Source of the DNA: Deltaproteobacteria bacterium
GTDB taxonomy: Bacteria; Desulfobacterota; Syntrophia; Syntrophales; UBA8958
Length of the DNA stretch: 38,768 bases
Direction of reading: 5' to 3'
NCBI GenBank assembly: GCA_029553375.1
Contig: JAKPCH010000015.1
Location: 1 to 38,768, forward strand
Part shown: positions 25,907 to 33,462 of the stretch, one piece after another
How positions within the stretch are numbered: the first letter of the stretch is position 1
How the letters are laid out: every line of letters starts with the position of its first letter
Position numbers and translations under genes: made by a program
The notes under the pieces: model-generated
Databases searched by the model: none
Seen by the model: only the letters and a program-made list of their open reading frames with translations
What the model was told of the DNA's origin: nothing

Positions 25907-25935
25907 GCTATAACAGATGGGACCGACCCTGTCAA
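25907..25935 (-). promoter_or_regulatory. sigma-70 promoter of trpS-scpA-scpB-rluB, -35 overlapping the mltA stop
   Basis: On the minus strand a perfect TTGACA (25930-25935), a 17-bp spacer and TATAGC (25907-25912, 4 of 6). The TGA stop of mltA (25932-25934) lies inside the -35 box. The start codon of trpS follows about 30 nt after the -10. Confidence 0.65.
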
Positions 25936-27155
25936 CTTCCCTCCCCCCCTTCCCTCTTGCCGACGAGGAAGTAGAGCTCGCCCCTCTCGTTGAGGCTCCC
26001 GGCGACCATCTCCCCCTCCGGTCCGGTCCCGCAGAAGAGGTCCACCCGCCCCGGGCCCTTGATGGCGCCCCCGGCGTCGTGATTGAGGACGAAGCGGGAA
26101 AAGGGCCGCCAGGAGGCGATCTCCCCCCTCTCGTCGAAGAGGGGCTTGTGCAGCCTGACGAGGGCCAAGGCCCCCGGGGGGAAAAGGTCCAGGTCCGTGG
26201 CGATGGAACGGTGGGCCACGACCACCCGCCCCAGGGCCCCCAGGGGGCCCTCCGGGACGACCCGGAAGAAGACGTAGCTCTCGTTGTAGTTCATCAACTC
26301 TTCCCTCGTGGCGGGGTTGTCCTCGAGATAGGCCTTGAGACGGCGATAGCTCTTTTCGTTTTCCCCGAGGAGGCCCCTTTGGACCATCATGCCCGTCAGC
26401 CCCCGGAAGGGGCGGCCGTTGGCGCCGGCGTAACCGACCCTCAGGAGACTCCCGTCGGGGAGGCGCAGGATCCCCGACCCCTGGATGTGGAGGAAGAACA
26501 GGGCCACGGGATCGTCCGTCCAGGCGATCTCCAGGCCCCGCCCGGCGAGGGCCTTCCCCGTGTCTATCTCCCGGCGGCTGTAATGGGGGACCACCTCCCT
26601 TCCCGCGAGGCGTCCCGTGATCCGCTCCCGGCCGTACTTGGGGTTGAAGAGGCCGAGGCGGACCGTCACGGTCTCCGGCGGCACGCCGTAGAGGGGGTAG
26701 CGGAACCGCTCGGTCCGTTCGAGGGAACCGGCCAGGATCGGCTCGAAGTAGCCCGTGAAGATCACCTCGCCCCGCCCGTCCCGCCCCGCGGCGCGGTAGA
26801 AATCGAACCGCTGCCTGATCGCCCGCCGCCGCTCCTCCTCCGACGCCGGCGAGGTCATGATCTCCTTAAAGAGGCGGAGGCCCGAGGCCATCTCTTCACC
26901 GGTGTAACAGACCTCGGGGAGGCAGAAGACCCTTTTGTCGCCCCTTTCGCGGTAGTAGGCGAGGCTTTCGTCGAGGGCCCGCAGGAGGGAGGGGAGATCG
27001 AGATCGTCCGTGAGGTCGGGGGGGGCCTCCACCTTGACCAGGGCCGGGGAGGGGGTGACGGGCGGGACCGCCGGCCTCTCGACGAAACCGGCGCATCCCC
27101 CCAAAGCCAGGACCGTCACGGCGAGGAGGACAGATAAGAGGGGCGGGATCCTCAT
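25932..27155 (-). CDS. mltA: MltA-type membrane-bound lytic murein transglycosylase
   Basis: 407 aa from ATG at 27155, which overlaps the acetyltransferase stop (ATGA). A type II signal peptide with lipobox LALGGC (Cys21) indicates an outer-membrane lipoprotein. The MltA barrel (VIFTGYFEPILAGS, YGVPPETV) is followed by the 3D domain with FVLNHDAGGAIKGPGRVDLF, containing the catalytic and structural Asp residues; IAWTDDPVALFFLHIQGSG is also characteristic. It cleaves peptidoglycan glycan strands to 1,6-anhydromuropeptides. A longer open frame upstream reads the acetyltransferase gene out of register and is not used. Its stop lies in the trpS promoter. Confidence 0.94.
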   Translation of the reverse strand: MRIPPLLSVLLAVTVLALGGCAGFVERPAVPPVTPSPALVKVEAPPDLTDDLDLPSLLRALDESLAYYRERGDKRVFCLPEVCYTGEEMASGLRLFKEIMTSPASEEERRRAIRQRFDFYRAAGRDGRGEVIFTGYFEPILAGSLERTERFRYPLYGVPPETVTVRLGLFNPKYGRERITGRLAGREVVPHYSRREIDTGKALAGRGLEIAWTDDPVALFFLHIQGSGILRLPDGSLLRVGYAGANGRPFRGLTGMMVQRGLLGENEKSYRRLKAYLEDNPATREELMNYNESYVFFRVVPEGPLGALGRVVVAHRSIATDLDLFPPGALALVRLHKPLFDERGEIASWRPFSRFVLNHDAGGAIKGPGRVDLFCGTGPEGEMVAGSLNERGELYFLVGKREGGEGS

Positions 27156-27610
27156 AGCTCGATGATCATCGCCACCTCGTCGCAGTAATCGGGATACTTT
27201 GAGCAGCGGAAGCAGTCCGTCCAGATCTTCTCCGACAGGGCCGAACGATCCACCTCCCGGAAGCCGAGGCGCCGGAAGAAATCGACGCGGAACGTCAGGG
27301 TGAAGATCCTGAACAGTTCCAGGGTGATCGCCTCGGAGATGCAGGCCTCCACCAGGGTCCTGCCGATGCCCCGGAAGCGGTGGCCCTCGTCCACGTAGAG
27401 GGAGCGGATCTCCGCCAGGTTTTCCCAGATGATGCTCATGGCGCAGATGCCCACGATCGCCCCCGTCCCGTCGTCCGTGAAGACGAAAAAATCCCTCAGG
27501 CTCCCGTAGATGTCCATGAGGGAGCGGGGGAGGATCTCCTCCCGGCTCGCCGAGACGTTGATCATCTTGTGGATCGCCTTGACGTCGCCGATGCGGGCCT
27601 TTCTCAGCAT
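27152..27610 (-). CDS. argA: GNAT acetyltransferase, short ArgA-type (N-acetylglutamate synthase-like)
   Basis: 152 aa. The GNAT fold is seen in MLRKARIGDVKAIHKMIN, LAEIRSLYVDEGHRFRGIGRTLVEACI (acetyl-CoA loop) and VDFFRRLGF. The C terminus WTDCFRCSKYPDYCDEVAM has a C-x2-C-x6-C cluster found in the short ArgA-like enzymes of deltaproteobacteria and actinobacteria, which start arginine synthesis by acetylating glutamate without an amino-acid-kinase domain. The assignment rests on this pattern and size; other GNAT substrates are possible. The ATG follows an 8-G run that doubles as Shine-Dalgarno and overlaps the recN 3' end by 7 nt. It overlaps mltA by 4 nt. Confidence 0.75.
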   Translation of the reverse strand: MLRKARIGDVKAIHKMINVSASREEILPRSLMDIYGSLRDFFVFTDDGTGAIVGICAMSIIWENLAEIRSLYVDEGHRFRGIGRTLVEACISEAITLELFRIFTLTFRVDFFRRLGFREVDRSALSEKIWTDCFRCSKYPDYCDEVAMIIEL

Positions 27611-29295
27611 ACCCCCCCCTTCTTTGCCGCCCCCGACAGCATCTCCCGGGCATGGCGCCGGGCCGTCCCCGTCGTCCCCGGACCGGCGAGCATGCGGGCG
27701 ATCTCCTCCACCCGTTCCTCCTCCGTGAGGATCTCGACGCGGGTCGTCGTCCTGTCCCCCTCGGCGGCCTTCGAGACCCGGTAGTGCCGTTCGCCGAAAC
27801 AGGCGATCTGGGGGAGGTGGGTGATGCAGAGGACCTGGTAACGCCGCGCCACCTGCCTCACCTTCTCCCCCACGGCCTCCGCCGTCCCCCCCCCGATGCC
27901 GCTGTCCACCTCGTCGAGGATGATGGTGCCGGCGCTCCCCGTCCCCGCCAGGACGTTCCTGAGGGCGAGGGTCACCCGCGACAGCTCCCCCCCCGAGGCG
28001 ACGCGGCTCAGGGGGCGCGGTTCCTCCCCCGGGTTGGTGGAGAGCCAAAAGGCGACCCTGTCCATCCCCCGGGGCCCGAACGGGGGCTCCTGGCCCTCCC
28101 TTTCCCTGAAGACGACGGCGAAGCGGGCGCCGGCCATGCGCAGGGCGGCGATCTCCCCTTCCACGGCCCCCTCGAGATCCCGGGCCACCCGCCGCCGCTC
28201 CCGGGAGAGGGCCTCGCCCCTCTCCTCGAGGACCCGCCGGGCCCCGGCGAGGCGGTCCCTCACGGCGGCGAGGTCCTCGTCCAGGGCGCCCAGGGCGGCC
28301 AGGTCCCTCTCCATCTCGCGTCTCCGGGCCAAAACGGCCTCGAGATCGGGGCCGTATTTCCGCTTCAGCCGCGACAGCCTCTCCAGGCGGTCGTCGATGA
28401 CCTCCAGCCTCCCGGGGTCGAAGACGAGGCCCCCGCCGTAGTCCCGCAGGGCGAAGGCCGTCTCCTCCAGCTGGTAGTAGATGGAATCAAGCTCCCCCTC
28501 CGTGACGCCGAGGCGGGGGTCGAGGCGGCGGATCTCCCGGACGGCGTCGGACACCGTCTTGAGCCTCTCGAGGACGGCCCCCTCGGACCCGTAGAGGACG
28601 TCGTAGGCCCGGCGGGCCAGGTCGGCCAGGGTCCTGACGTTGACCAGGACGGCCCTCTCTTCCCCGAGGGTTCGGTCCTCGCCCGCGAGGGGGGCCACGG
28701 CGTCGATCTCGGCGATCTGGTGGGCGAGGAGGTCCCGCTCGGCGGATCGGCGGGTCCGCCTCTCCTCCAGGTCGGCGAGGCGCGCCTCCAGGTCCCGGAC
28801 CTCCTCGTAGGACCGGACGTATTCATCCCTCAGGGCGTTCAATCCCCCGTACTCGTCGAGGATGTCGAGGTGGTTCTCCTCCCTCAGGAGGACCTGGTGC
28901 TCGTGCTGTCCGCAGATGGTGACCAGGTTTTCGCTGAGGGCGCAGAGCATCTGGAGGGTGGCCCGGTTGCCGTTGATGTAGATGCGGTTCTTACCCGCCC
29001 GGGTGATGGTCCTCGTCACGACCACCTCCCCCTCGTCCTCCCAACCCCAGGACGCCAGGAGGCGCCGCACCTCCTCGTTGCCCCCCGTGTCGAAGACGGC
29101 CGTCACCGTGGCCGTCTCCTCCCCCGTCCTGATCATGTCCGCCGAGGCCCGGTCGCCGAGGAGGAGGCTGATGGCCCCGACGATGATCGACTTCCCGGCG
29201 CCCGTCTCGCCCGTCAGGACGTTGAGGCCCGCGGAGAAATCCACCTTCAACTCCCTGATGATGGCGAAGTTGCTGATGGCCAGCTCGGTGAGCAC
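27604..29295 (-). CDS. recN: DNA repair protein RecN
   Basis: 563 aa from GTG at 29295 (LTELAISNFAIIREL), the usual RecN N terminus; GAGG lies just upstream. Walker A is GETGAGKS (29-36), followed by LLLGDRASADMIRTG. A long coiled-coil middle (about 150-360) precedes the C-terminal ABC signature SGGELSRV and Walker B IILDEVDSGIGG. RecN is an SMC-like ATPase that gathers broken DNA ends during recombinational repair. An upstream extension to 29331 is unnecessary. It starts 7 nt after the nadK stop and overlaps the acetyltransferase by 7 nt. No LexA-like operator was recognised. Confidence 0.95.
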   Translation of the reverse strand: MLTELAISNFAIIRELKVDFSAGLNVLTGETGAGKSIIVGAISLLLGDRASADMIRTGEETATVTAVFDTGGNEEVRRLLASWGWEDEGEVVVTRTITRAGKNRIYINGNRATLQMLCALSENLVTICGQHEHQVLLREENHLDILDEYGGLNALRDEYVRSYEEVRDLEARLADLEERRTRRSAERDLLAHQIAEIDAVAPLAGEDRTLGEERAVLVNVRTLADLARRAYDVLYGSEGAVLERLKTVSDAVREIRRLDPRLGVTEGELDSIYYQLEETAFALRDYGGGLVFDPGRLEVIDDRLERLSRLKRKYGPDLEAVLARRREMERDLAALGALDEDLAAVRDRLAGARRVLEERGEALSRERRRVARDLEGAVEGEIAALRMAGARFAVVFREREGQEPPFGPRGMDRVAFWLSTNPGEEPRPLSRVASGGELSRVTLALRNVLAGTGSAGTIILDEVDSGIGGGTAEAVGEKVRQVARRYQVLCITHLPQIACFGERHYRVSKAAEGDRTTTRVEILTEEERVEEIARMLAGPGTTGTARRHAREMLSGAAKKGGVC

Positions 29296-29302
29296 GGGGA
29301 CC

Positions 29303-30184
29303 TCACGCCCCCTCCAGGCCCGGCGCCACACCGCCCCAGCCCAGCTTGGAGCGGAGGATCTCCAGGTAATCCCGGTGGGGGGAACAGACGAGGGTGGTGT
29401 AATACGAAGATTTTCTTATATAAATTTTGTCCATGTCCCTCATGTCGAAGGAGACCTGGCCGTCGAGGGTCAAGGTGGCCCCCTCCCCGCGGCTCCTCAG
29501 GACGACGCCGATCTCCACCCGCCCCGGGAGGATGACGGGCCGGTTGGTGAGGGTGTGGGGACAGATGGGGTTGACGATGATCGATTCGTGGTCGGGGAAG
29601 ACGATCGGTCCCCCCGCGGAGAGGGAATAGGCCGTGGAGCCCGTGGGGGTGGCCACGATGAGACCGTCGGCCTTGAAGTTGGTGAGGCAGCGGCCGTCCA
29701 CCGTCGTCTCCAGGTCGATGATCCTCGACAGGTTGCCCCGGTTGATCACGGCGTCGTTGAGGACGGTCCGTTCCCGCCTATCCCCGCCCCGGGTCTCGAG
29801 GACCACGTCGAGCATCATCCTCCTCTCCGTCTGGTAATCCCCCCGGAGGATCACATCGAAGGCCTCGATCATCTCGCCGAGATTGACCTCCGTCAGGTAA
29901 CCGAAGCCCCCCAGATTGATGCCCACGATGGGCGTCGAGGAGAGGCGGGCGGCACGGGCGGTCCTCAGCATCGTCCCGTCCCCCCCGAAGACGGCCAGGA
30001 GTTGGCTCCTCCGGGCGAGTTCCCCGCCGCTGAACCCCTGATCGACCCCCGCCCTGGCGGCAAGCTCCCGGTGGAGGAGGACCTCCACCCCCCGGGAACG
30101 GAGCCAATCCCTCAGATAAAGGGCGTGGGCGGGAGCCTCCTCCTTCGCCGGGTTGGCAATGATACCGATGATTTTTACCGCCAC
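29303..30184 (-). CDS. nadK: NAD kinase (ATP-NAD kinase, PpnK)
   Basis: 293 aa from the preferred GTG at 30184, which has GAGGG 5 nt upstream. The in-frame ATG at 30199 lacks a ribosome-binding site and would lie within a few bases of the predicted transcription start. Motifs: VFGGDGTML (GGDGT at 67-71) and GINLGGFGYLTEV. TLTNRPVILP and the NE/D-like VLNDAVINRG are also present, as is the Gly-rich TPTGSTAYSLSAGGPIV. It phosphorylates NAD to NADP. It leads the leftward unit nadK-recN-argA-mltA and is divergent from the CorC-like gene. Confidence 0.93.
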   Translation of the reverse strand: MAVKIIGIIANPAKEEAPAHALYLRDWLRSRGVEVLLHRELAARAGVDQGFSGGELARRSQLLAVFGGDGTMLRTARAARLSSTPIVGINLGGFGYLTEVNLGEMIEAFDVILRGDYQTERRMMLDVVLETRGGDRRERTVLNDAVINRGNLSRIIDLETTVDGRCLTNFKADGLIVATPTGSTAYSLSAGGPIVFPDHESIIVNPICPHTLTNRPVILPGRVEIGVVLRSRGEGATLTLDGQVSFDMRDMDKIYIRKSSYYTTLVCSPHRDYLEILRSKLGWGGVAPGLEGA

Positions 30185-30212
30185 AGGGTCCCTCGCCATG
30201 GGAGATGGGGGC

Positions 30213-30241
30213 GAGATAACACAAAAAAAAACGGGTGTCCA
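30213..30241 (-). promoter_or_regulatory. candidate promoter of nadK-recN-argA-mltA with T9 spacer
   Basis: TGGACA (30236-30241, 5 of 6), a 17-bp spacer containing nine T, and TATCTC (30213-30218, 3 of 6) on the minus strand. The predicted transcription start would be near 30206. Confidence 0.35.
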
Positions 30242-30259
30242 TCCCCGGCCCCAAATACC

Positions 30260-30286
30260 TTGACCCCCCGGGACGGGCCATATATC
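30260..30286 (+). promoter_or_regulatory. candidate promoter of the CorC-like gene
   Basis: TTGACC (30260-30265) and TATATC (30281-30286) are separated by 15 bp, shorter than optimal. They lie 37 nt upstream of the ATG at 30323, back to back with the nadK promoter. Confidence 0.35.
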
Positions 30287-30322
30287 CTCCCTGGAAGGAC
30301 TAAACGGAGGGGAACGGAACCC

Positions 30323-31645
30323 ATGGAAGAGATGTATCTCGAAGGGGCGATCATCCTGGTCCTCATCTTCGTCAACGGTTTTTTCGCCATGTCGGAGATC
30401 GCCCTCCTGTCGGCCAAGAAGACCAAGCTCGCCCTGCGGATGGAGGAGGGGGACCGCCGGGCCGCCCAGGCCCTCCGCCTCGCCGAGGAACCGGGCCGCT
30501 TCCTCTCGACCATCCAGATCGGCATCACCCTCGTCGGCATCCTGGCGGGGGCCTACGGGGGGGCGACGATCGGGCGGAGCCTGGGGGAGGTCATGGCCGC
30601 CATACCCCCCCTGGCACCCTATCACGAGGCCCTGAGCCTGGGGGTCGTCGTGGTGGTCATCACCGTCCTGTCCATCGTCCTAGGCGAGCTGGTTCCCAAG
30701 CAGATCGCCCTCCGCCACGCCGAGGCCATCGCCTCCAACGTGGCCGTCCCCATCTCCCGCCTGTCTATCGCCGCCTATCCCCTCGTCCGCTTCCTGACCA
30801 TGGCCTCCGAGGCGATCCTCCGCCTCCCCGGCCTCGGGGGCAAGACGCCGCCCCCCGTCACGGAGGAGGAGGTAAAGATCATGATGCGGGAGGGGAGAAA
30901 GGCCGGCATCTTCCACGACATCGAACACGATCTCGTGCAGCGCGTCTTCTCCATCGACAACCTGGGCGTCACGGACATCATGACCCCCCGCCCCGACGTC
31001 ATCTGGCTCGATCCCGACGACGACGGGGAGGAGAACCTGAGGAAGATCAGGGAAAACGCCTTTTCCTATTTCCCCGTGGCCCGGGGGAGCCTCGACGGCC
31101 TTATCGGGGTCGTGGACGTGAAGGACCTTCTGAACAACCGTCTCTGCGACGCCTCCCTGGATCTCGAGGGCCTGGCGAGGAAGCCCGTCATCATCCCCGA
31201 GAGTCTCACGGCCAGCAAGGTCCTGGAACACTTCAAGAAATCCCCTATCCACATGGCCTTCGTCGTGGACGAGTACGGGATCATCCAGGGGCTGGTGACG
31301 GTCACGGACATCCTCGAGGCCCTGGTGGGGGACCTCCCCTCCCTCTCCGCCCCGTCGGACCCCGGGATCTTCCGGCGCAGCGACGGCTCCTGGCTCATCG
31401 ACGGCATGATCCCCCTGGAGAAGGTCAAGGAGACCCTAAATCTCTCCCTCCTCCCCCAAGAGGAGGAGGGGAACTACCATACCCTCGGGGGGATGATCAT
31501 GACGGCCCTCGAGAGGATCCCCGCCGTGGGTGACCGCCTGGAGTGGGACCGTTACCGTTTCGAGGTGGTGGACATGGACGGAAACAGGGTTGACAAGGTC
31601 CTGGTGACGGTAATAGAGGGAGGCTCCCAAGAAAAAGGAGGTTGA
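30323..31645 (+). CDS. CNNM/CorC (HlyC-type) membrane transporter-associated protein
   Basis: 440 aa from ATG at 30323 with CGGAGGGG upstream; another ATG three codons on is possible. An N-terminal DUF21/CNNM membrane domain has about four segments (MEEMYLEGAIILVLIFVNGF start, SEIALLSAKK, VLSIVLGELVPKQIAL). A CBS pair follows (about 205-335, with VTDIMTPRPD and HMAFVVDEYGIIQGLVTVTD). The C-terminal CorC_HlyC domain contains YHTLGGMIM and LEWDRYRFEVVDMDGNRVDKV. Members of this family are implicated in Mg2+/Co2+ efflux; the old hemolysin label is misleading. It ends 2 nt before the ATG of the RdgC-like gene. The name CorC alone would be too narrow, because it includes the DUF21 domain. Confidence 0.93.
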   Translation: MEEMYLEGAIILVLIFVNGFFAMSEIALLSAKKTKLALRMEEGDRRAAQALRLAEEPGRFLSTIQIGITLVGILAGAYGGATIGRSLGEVMAAIPPLAPYHEALSLGVVVVVITVLSIVLGELVPKQIALRHAEAIASNVAVPISRLSIAAYPLVRFLTMASEAILRLPGLGGKTPPPVTEEEVKIMMREGRKAGIFHDIEHDLVQRVFSIDNLGVTDIMTPRPDVIWLDPDDDGEENLRKIRENAFSYFPVARGSLDGLIGVVDVKDLLNNRLCDASLDLEGLARKPVIIPESLTASKVLEHFKKSPIHMAFVVDEYGIIQGLVTVTDILEALVGDLPSLSAPSDPGIFRRSDGSWLIDGMIPLEKVKETLNLSLLPQEEEGNYHTLGGMIMTALERIPAVGDRLEWDRYRFEVVDMDGNRVDKVLVTVIEGGSQEKGG

Positions 31646-31647
31646 TC

Positions 31648-32709
31648 ATGGGTTTTCTCAAAGGCACGGCGACCTTCTCCCGTTTCCGTCTCCCCTCGGG
31701 GGGCGCCGATCTCGACGAGGGGGAGTTCGAGCGGAGGCTCAAGGCCTTCTCCTTCCGGGACTTCTTCCCCCTCGAGGCGGAGCACAACATGGGCTGGACC
31801 TCCCTGGAGGACGTCCTGGACAGCTCCTTCCGCCGCCACCCCCCGACGGTGGGGCCTTTCCGCCTCTTCTGCCTCCGCAAGGACCGGCGCGCCGTGCCCG
31901 CCGCCCTCCTGAAGCTCCGCTGCCTCGAGGCGGAACGCCGCTTCCTCTCCGAGAGGGGGGTCAAGAGGCTCTACCGGAACCAGCGGGATACCATCAGGGA
32001 AGAGGTCCGCCGGGACCTCACGGAGAAGGCCGAGGCCGTCCCCACCTTCACCGACGTCTGCTGGTCCCTCCGGGACGGGATCGTCTATTTCGGCAGTCTC
32101 TCCCCCCGTGAGATGCAGGATTTCGTGGACATGTTCCGCCGCACCTTCGACCTGGAGGCCGTCCTTCTCGATCCCGCCCGGGACCTCCCGCCGGGGGAGG
32201 GCGAGGCGCCTCCCTTCATGCACCGCGATTTCCTCACCTGGCTGTGGTTCAAGGCCCAGGAACGCGACGGGACCGTCGCCATCGACGACACGGAGGAGGT
32301 GGAGGTCCTCTTCGTCCGGCGCCTCGTCCTCGCCTCCGGTGAGGGTGAGTACGCCGAGCAGGTGATCTGCTCGGGACGACACGCCGACCTCAGGGAGGGC
32401 AAGGAGGCCGTCCGCCAGGGCAAGAGGATCAAGGAGGCCCGCCTGCGCCTCACCCGGGACACGGCCCGCTGGGAGTTCACCTACAAGGCCGACACGGCCT
32501 CCTTCTCCGCCATGAAGATCCCCGCCCCCGCCGAGGAGGCCGAGGAGGGGGAAGACGGCGACGGGATGCTCCTGGAGAGGATCTACCTCATGGAGAGGGC
32601 GGCCGTGACCATGGACCTCCTCTTCGGGAGGTTCGCCGCGGTGCGCCTCTCGCCGGCCTGGGAAGAGGAGGCGGCCCGCATGGAGAGGTGGGCCAACCGC
32701 AGCGCGTGA
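31648..32709 (+). CDS. rdgC: RdgC-like recombination-associated protein
   Basis: 353 aa from ATG at 31648, placed 6 nt after AAGGAGG (31635-31641). An in-frame TTG at 31642 is less likely. The N terminus GFLKGTATFSRFRLPSG, the early NMGWTSLEDVLDSSF, and ALLKLRCLEAERRFLSERG resemble the divergent RdgC homologues of deltaproteobacteria. E. coli RdgC is a DNA-encircling dimer that limits RecA loading. DGIVYFGSLSPREMQDFVDMF also fits. The C-terminal half is less conserved and contains an acidic stretch (PAEEAEEGEDGDG). It follows the CorC-like gene by 2 nt and converges on the cupin gene with a 21-nt gap. Confidence 0.7.
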   Translation: MGFLKGTATFSRFRLPSGGADLDEGEFERRLKAFSFRDFFPLEAEHNMGWTSLEDVLDSSFRRHPPTVGPFRLFCLRKDRRAVPAALLKLRCLEAERRFLSERGVKRLYRNQRDTIREEVRRDLTEKAEAVPTFTDVCWSLRDGIVYFGSLSPREMQDFVDMFRRTFDLEAVLLDPARDLPPGEGEAPPFMHRDFLTWLWFKAQERDGTVAIDDTEEVEVLFVRRLVLASGEGEYAEQVICSGRHADLREGKEAVRQGKRIKEARLRLTRDTARWEFTYKADTASFSAMKIPAPAEEAEEGEDGDGMLLERIYLMERAAVTMDLLFGRFAAVRLSPAWEEEAARMERWANRSA

Positions 32710-32730
32710 GAGGGACGCCGGCCGCCTTCC

Positions 32731-33456
32731 CTAAGACCGCCGGAGGGCCTTGTCGTACTCCTCCCGCAGATAGGCGGGCATATCCATGAGGGCGGCCCGT
32801 TCGAGGACGCGCCGGGACCGCTCGTCGCCCAGGGCGGCGAGGGCGCGGACGAGGAGGACCTCCTTCGTCGCCCGCGGGGGATAGACCCTATAGACACGCT
32901 TCTTTTCCGCGTCGAAGAAACGGACGAAACCCCGCCTCCGGGGCCGCCCGTAGACGTTGACGGTGACGGCGGGGTGCGTCTCGTCGTTGATCATGCAGTG
33001 GATACCCTCGTCCCCCGGCAGGACGAAGGTCGTGTCACCCGGCTTCAGGATGTTCTCCGCCGTCTTCTCGAGATCGGCGTACCCCTCCCGCGACCCGTCG
33101 TCCCGGCGGCGGTACTTGACCTCCCTGATGACGCCGGCGCACGTCGAGACGATGCCCCAGGCGCCGTGGTCGTGGATGGCGTCCCGGGTCTCGCCGTCCC
33201 AGAGGTACAGGAAAACCAGAAACTCCCCGTCCGGCTCCCTGTAGAGGGAGATCTCGTTGGGCCACAGGGAGGGTCTCTTACCGCCCAGGAGGGTGCCGTC
33301 CACAAGGGCCTCCTCCGCCACGGCCCTGAACCATTCCGTATCGGCGGCCAGGGCGCCTACCGTCTCCCTGCCGGCGGCGATGACCGCCTCCGTATCCCCG
33401 GCCTCCCCCAGGAGGCGCGAGAAGTCTTCACAGAACTTCTTGAATCGCTCGTTCAT
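32731..33456 (-). CDS. cysteine dioxygenase-like cupin with HEAT-like tail
   Basis: 241 aa, soluble. The cupin core (about 60-175) carries the facial His triad His95 and His97 (AIHDHGAWG) and His153 (DEGIHCMIN), as in the type I cysteine dioxygenase/thiol dioxygenase superfamily, which uses Fe(II). ILKPGDTTFVLPGDEGIH and AVTVNVYG are the second cupin motif. An additional helical tail (about 195-238, KEVLLVRALAALGDERSRRVLE) looks like one HEAT-type repeat pair. The substrate is unknown: thiols are the family precedent, but this subgroup is uncharacterised. It lies 6 nt after the 4Fe-4S protein gene on the same strand and may be part of that unit. Confidence 0.78.
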   Translation of the reverse strand: MNERFKKFCEDFSRLLGEAGDTEAVIAAGRETVGALAADTEWFRAVAEEALVDGTLLGGKRPSLWPNEISLYREPDGEFLVFLYLWDGETRDAIHDHGAWGIVSTCAGVIREVKYRRRDDGSREGYADLEKTAENILKPGDTTFVLPGDEGIHCMINDETHPAVTVNVYGRPRRRGFVRFFDAEKKRVYRVYPPRATKEVLLVRALAALGDERSRRVLERAALMDMPAYLREEYDKALRRS

Positions 33457-33462
33457 AAAGGA

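Noticed and set aside
27604-27625. A G8 run at the end of recN as a possible phase-variation tract
   Set aside because: It lies in the last codons of recN and doubles as the ribosome-binding site of the acetyltransferase gene. A length change would alter only the final RecN residues.
25932-27653. A long N-terminal extension of MltA
   Set aside because: The extension reads the acetyltransferase gene in another frame. The ATG at 27155 starts a proper lipoprotein signal peptide.
27652-29535. A 627-codon rightward frame opposite recN
   Set aside because: Antisense shadow with low-complexity composition. The recN domains on the other strand account for the sequence.
28982-31645. An 887-codon rightward frame ending in the CorC-like protein
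   Set aside because: The first half is antisense to recN and nadK with shadow-like composition. The ATG at 30323 has a ribosome-binding site and starts the first membrane segment.
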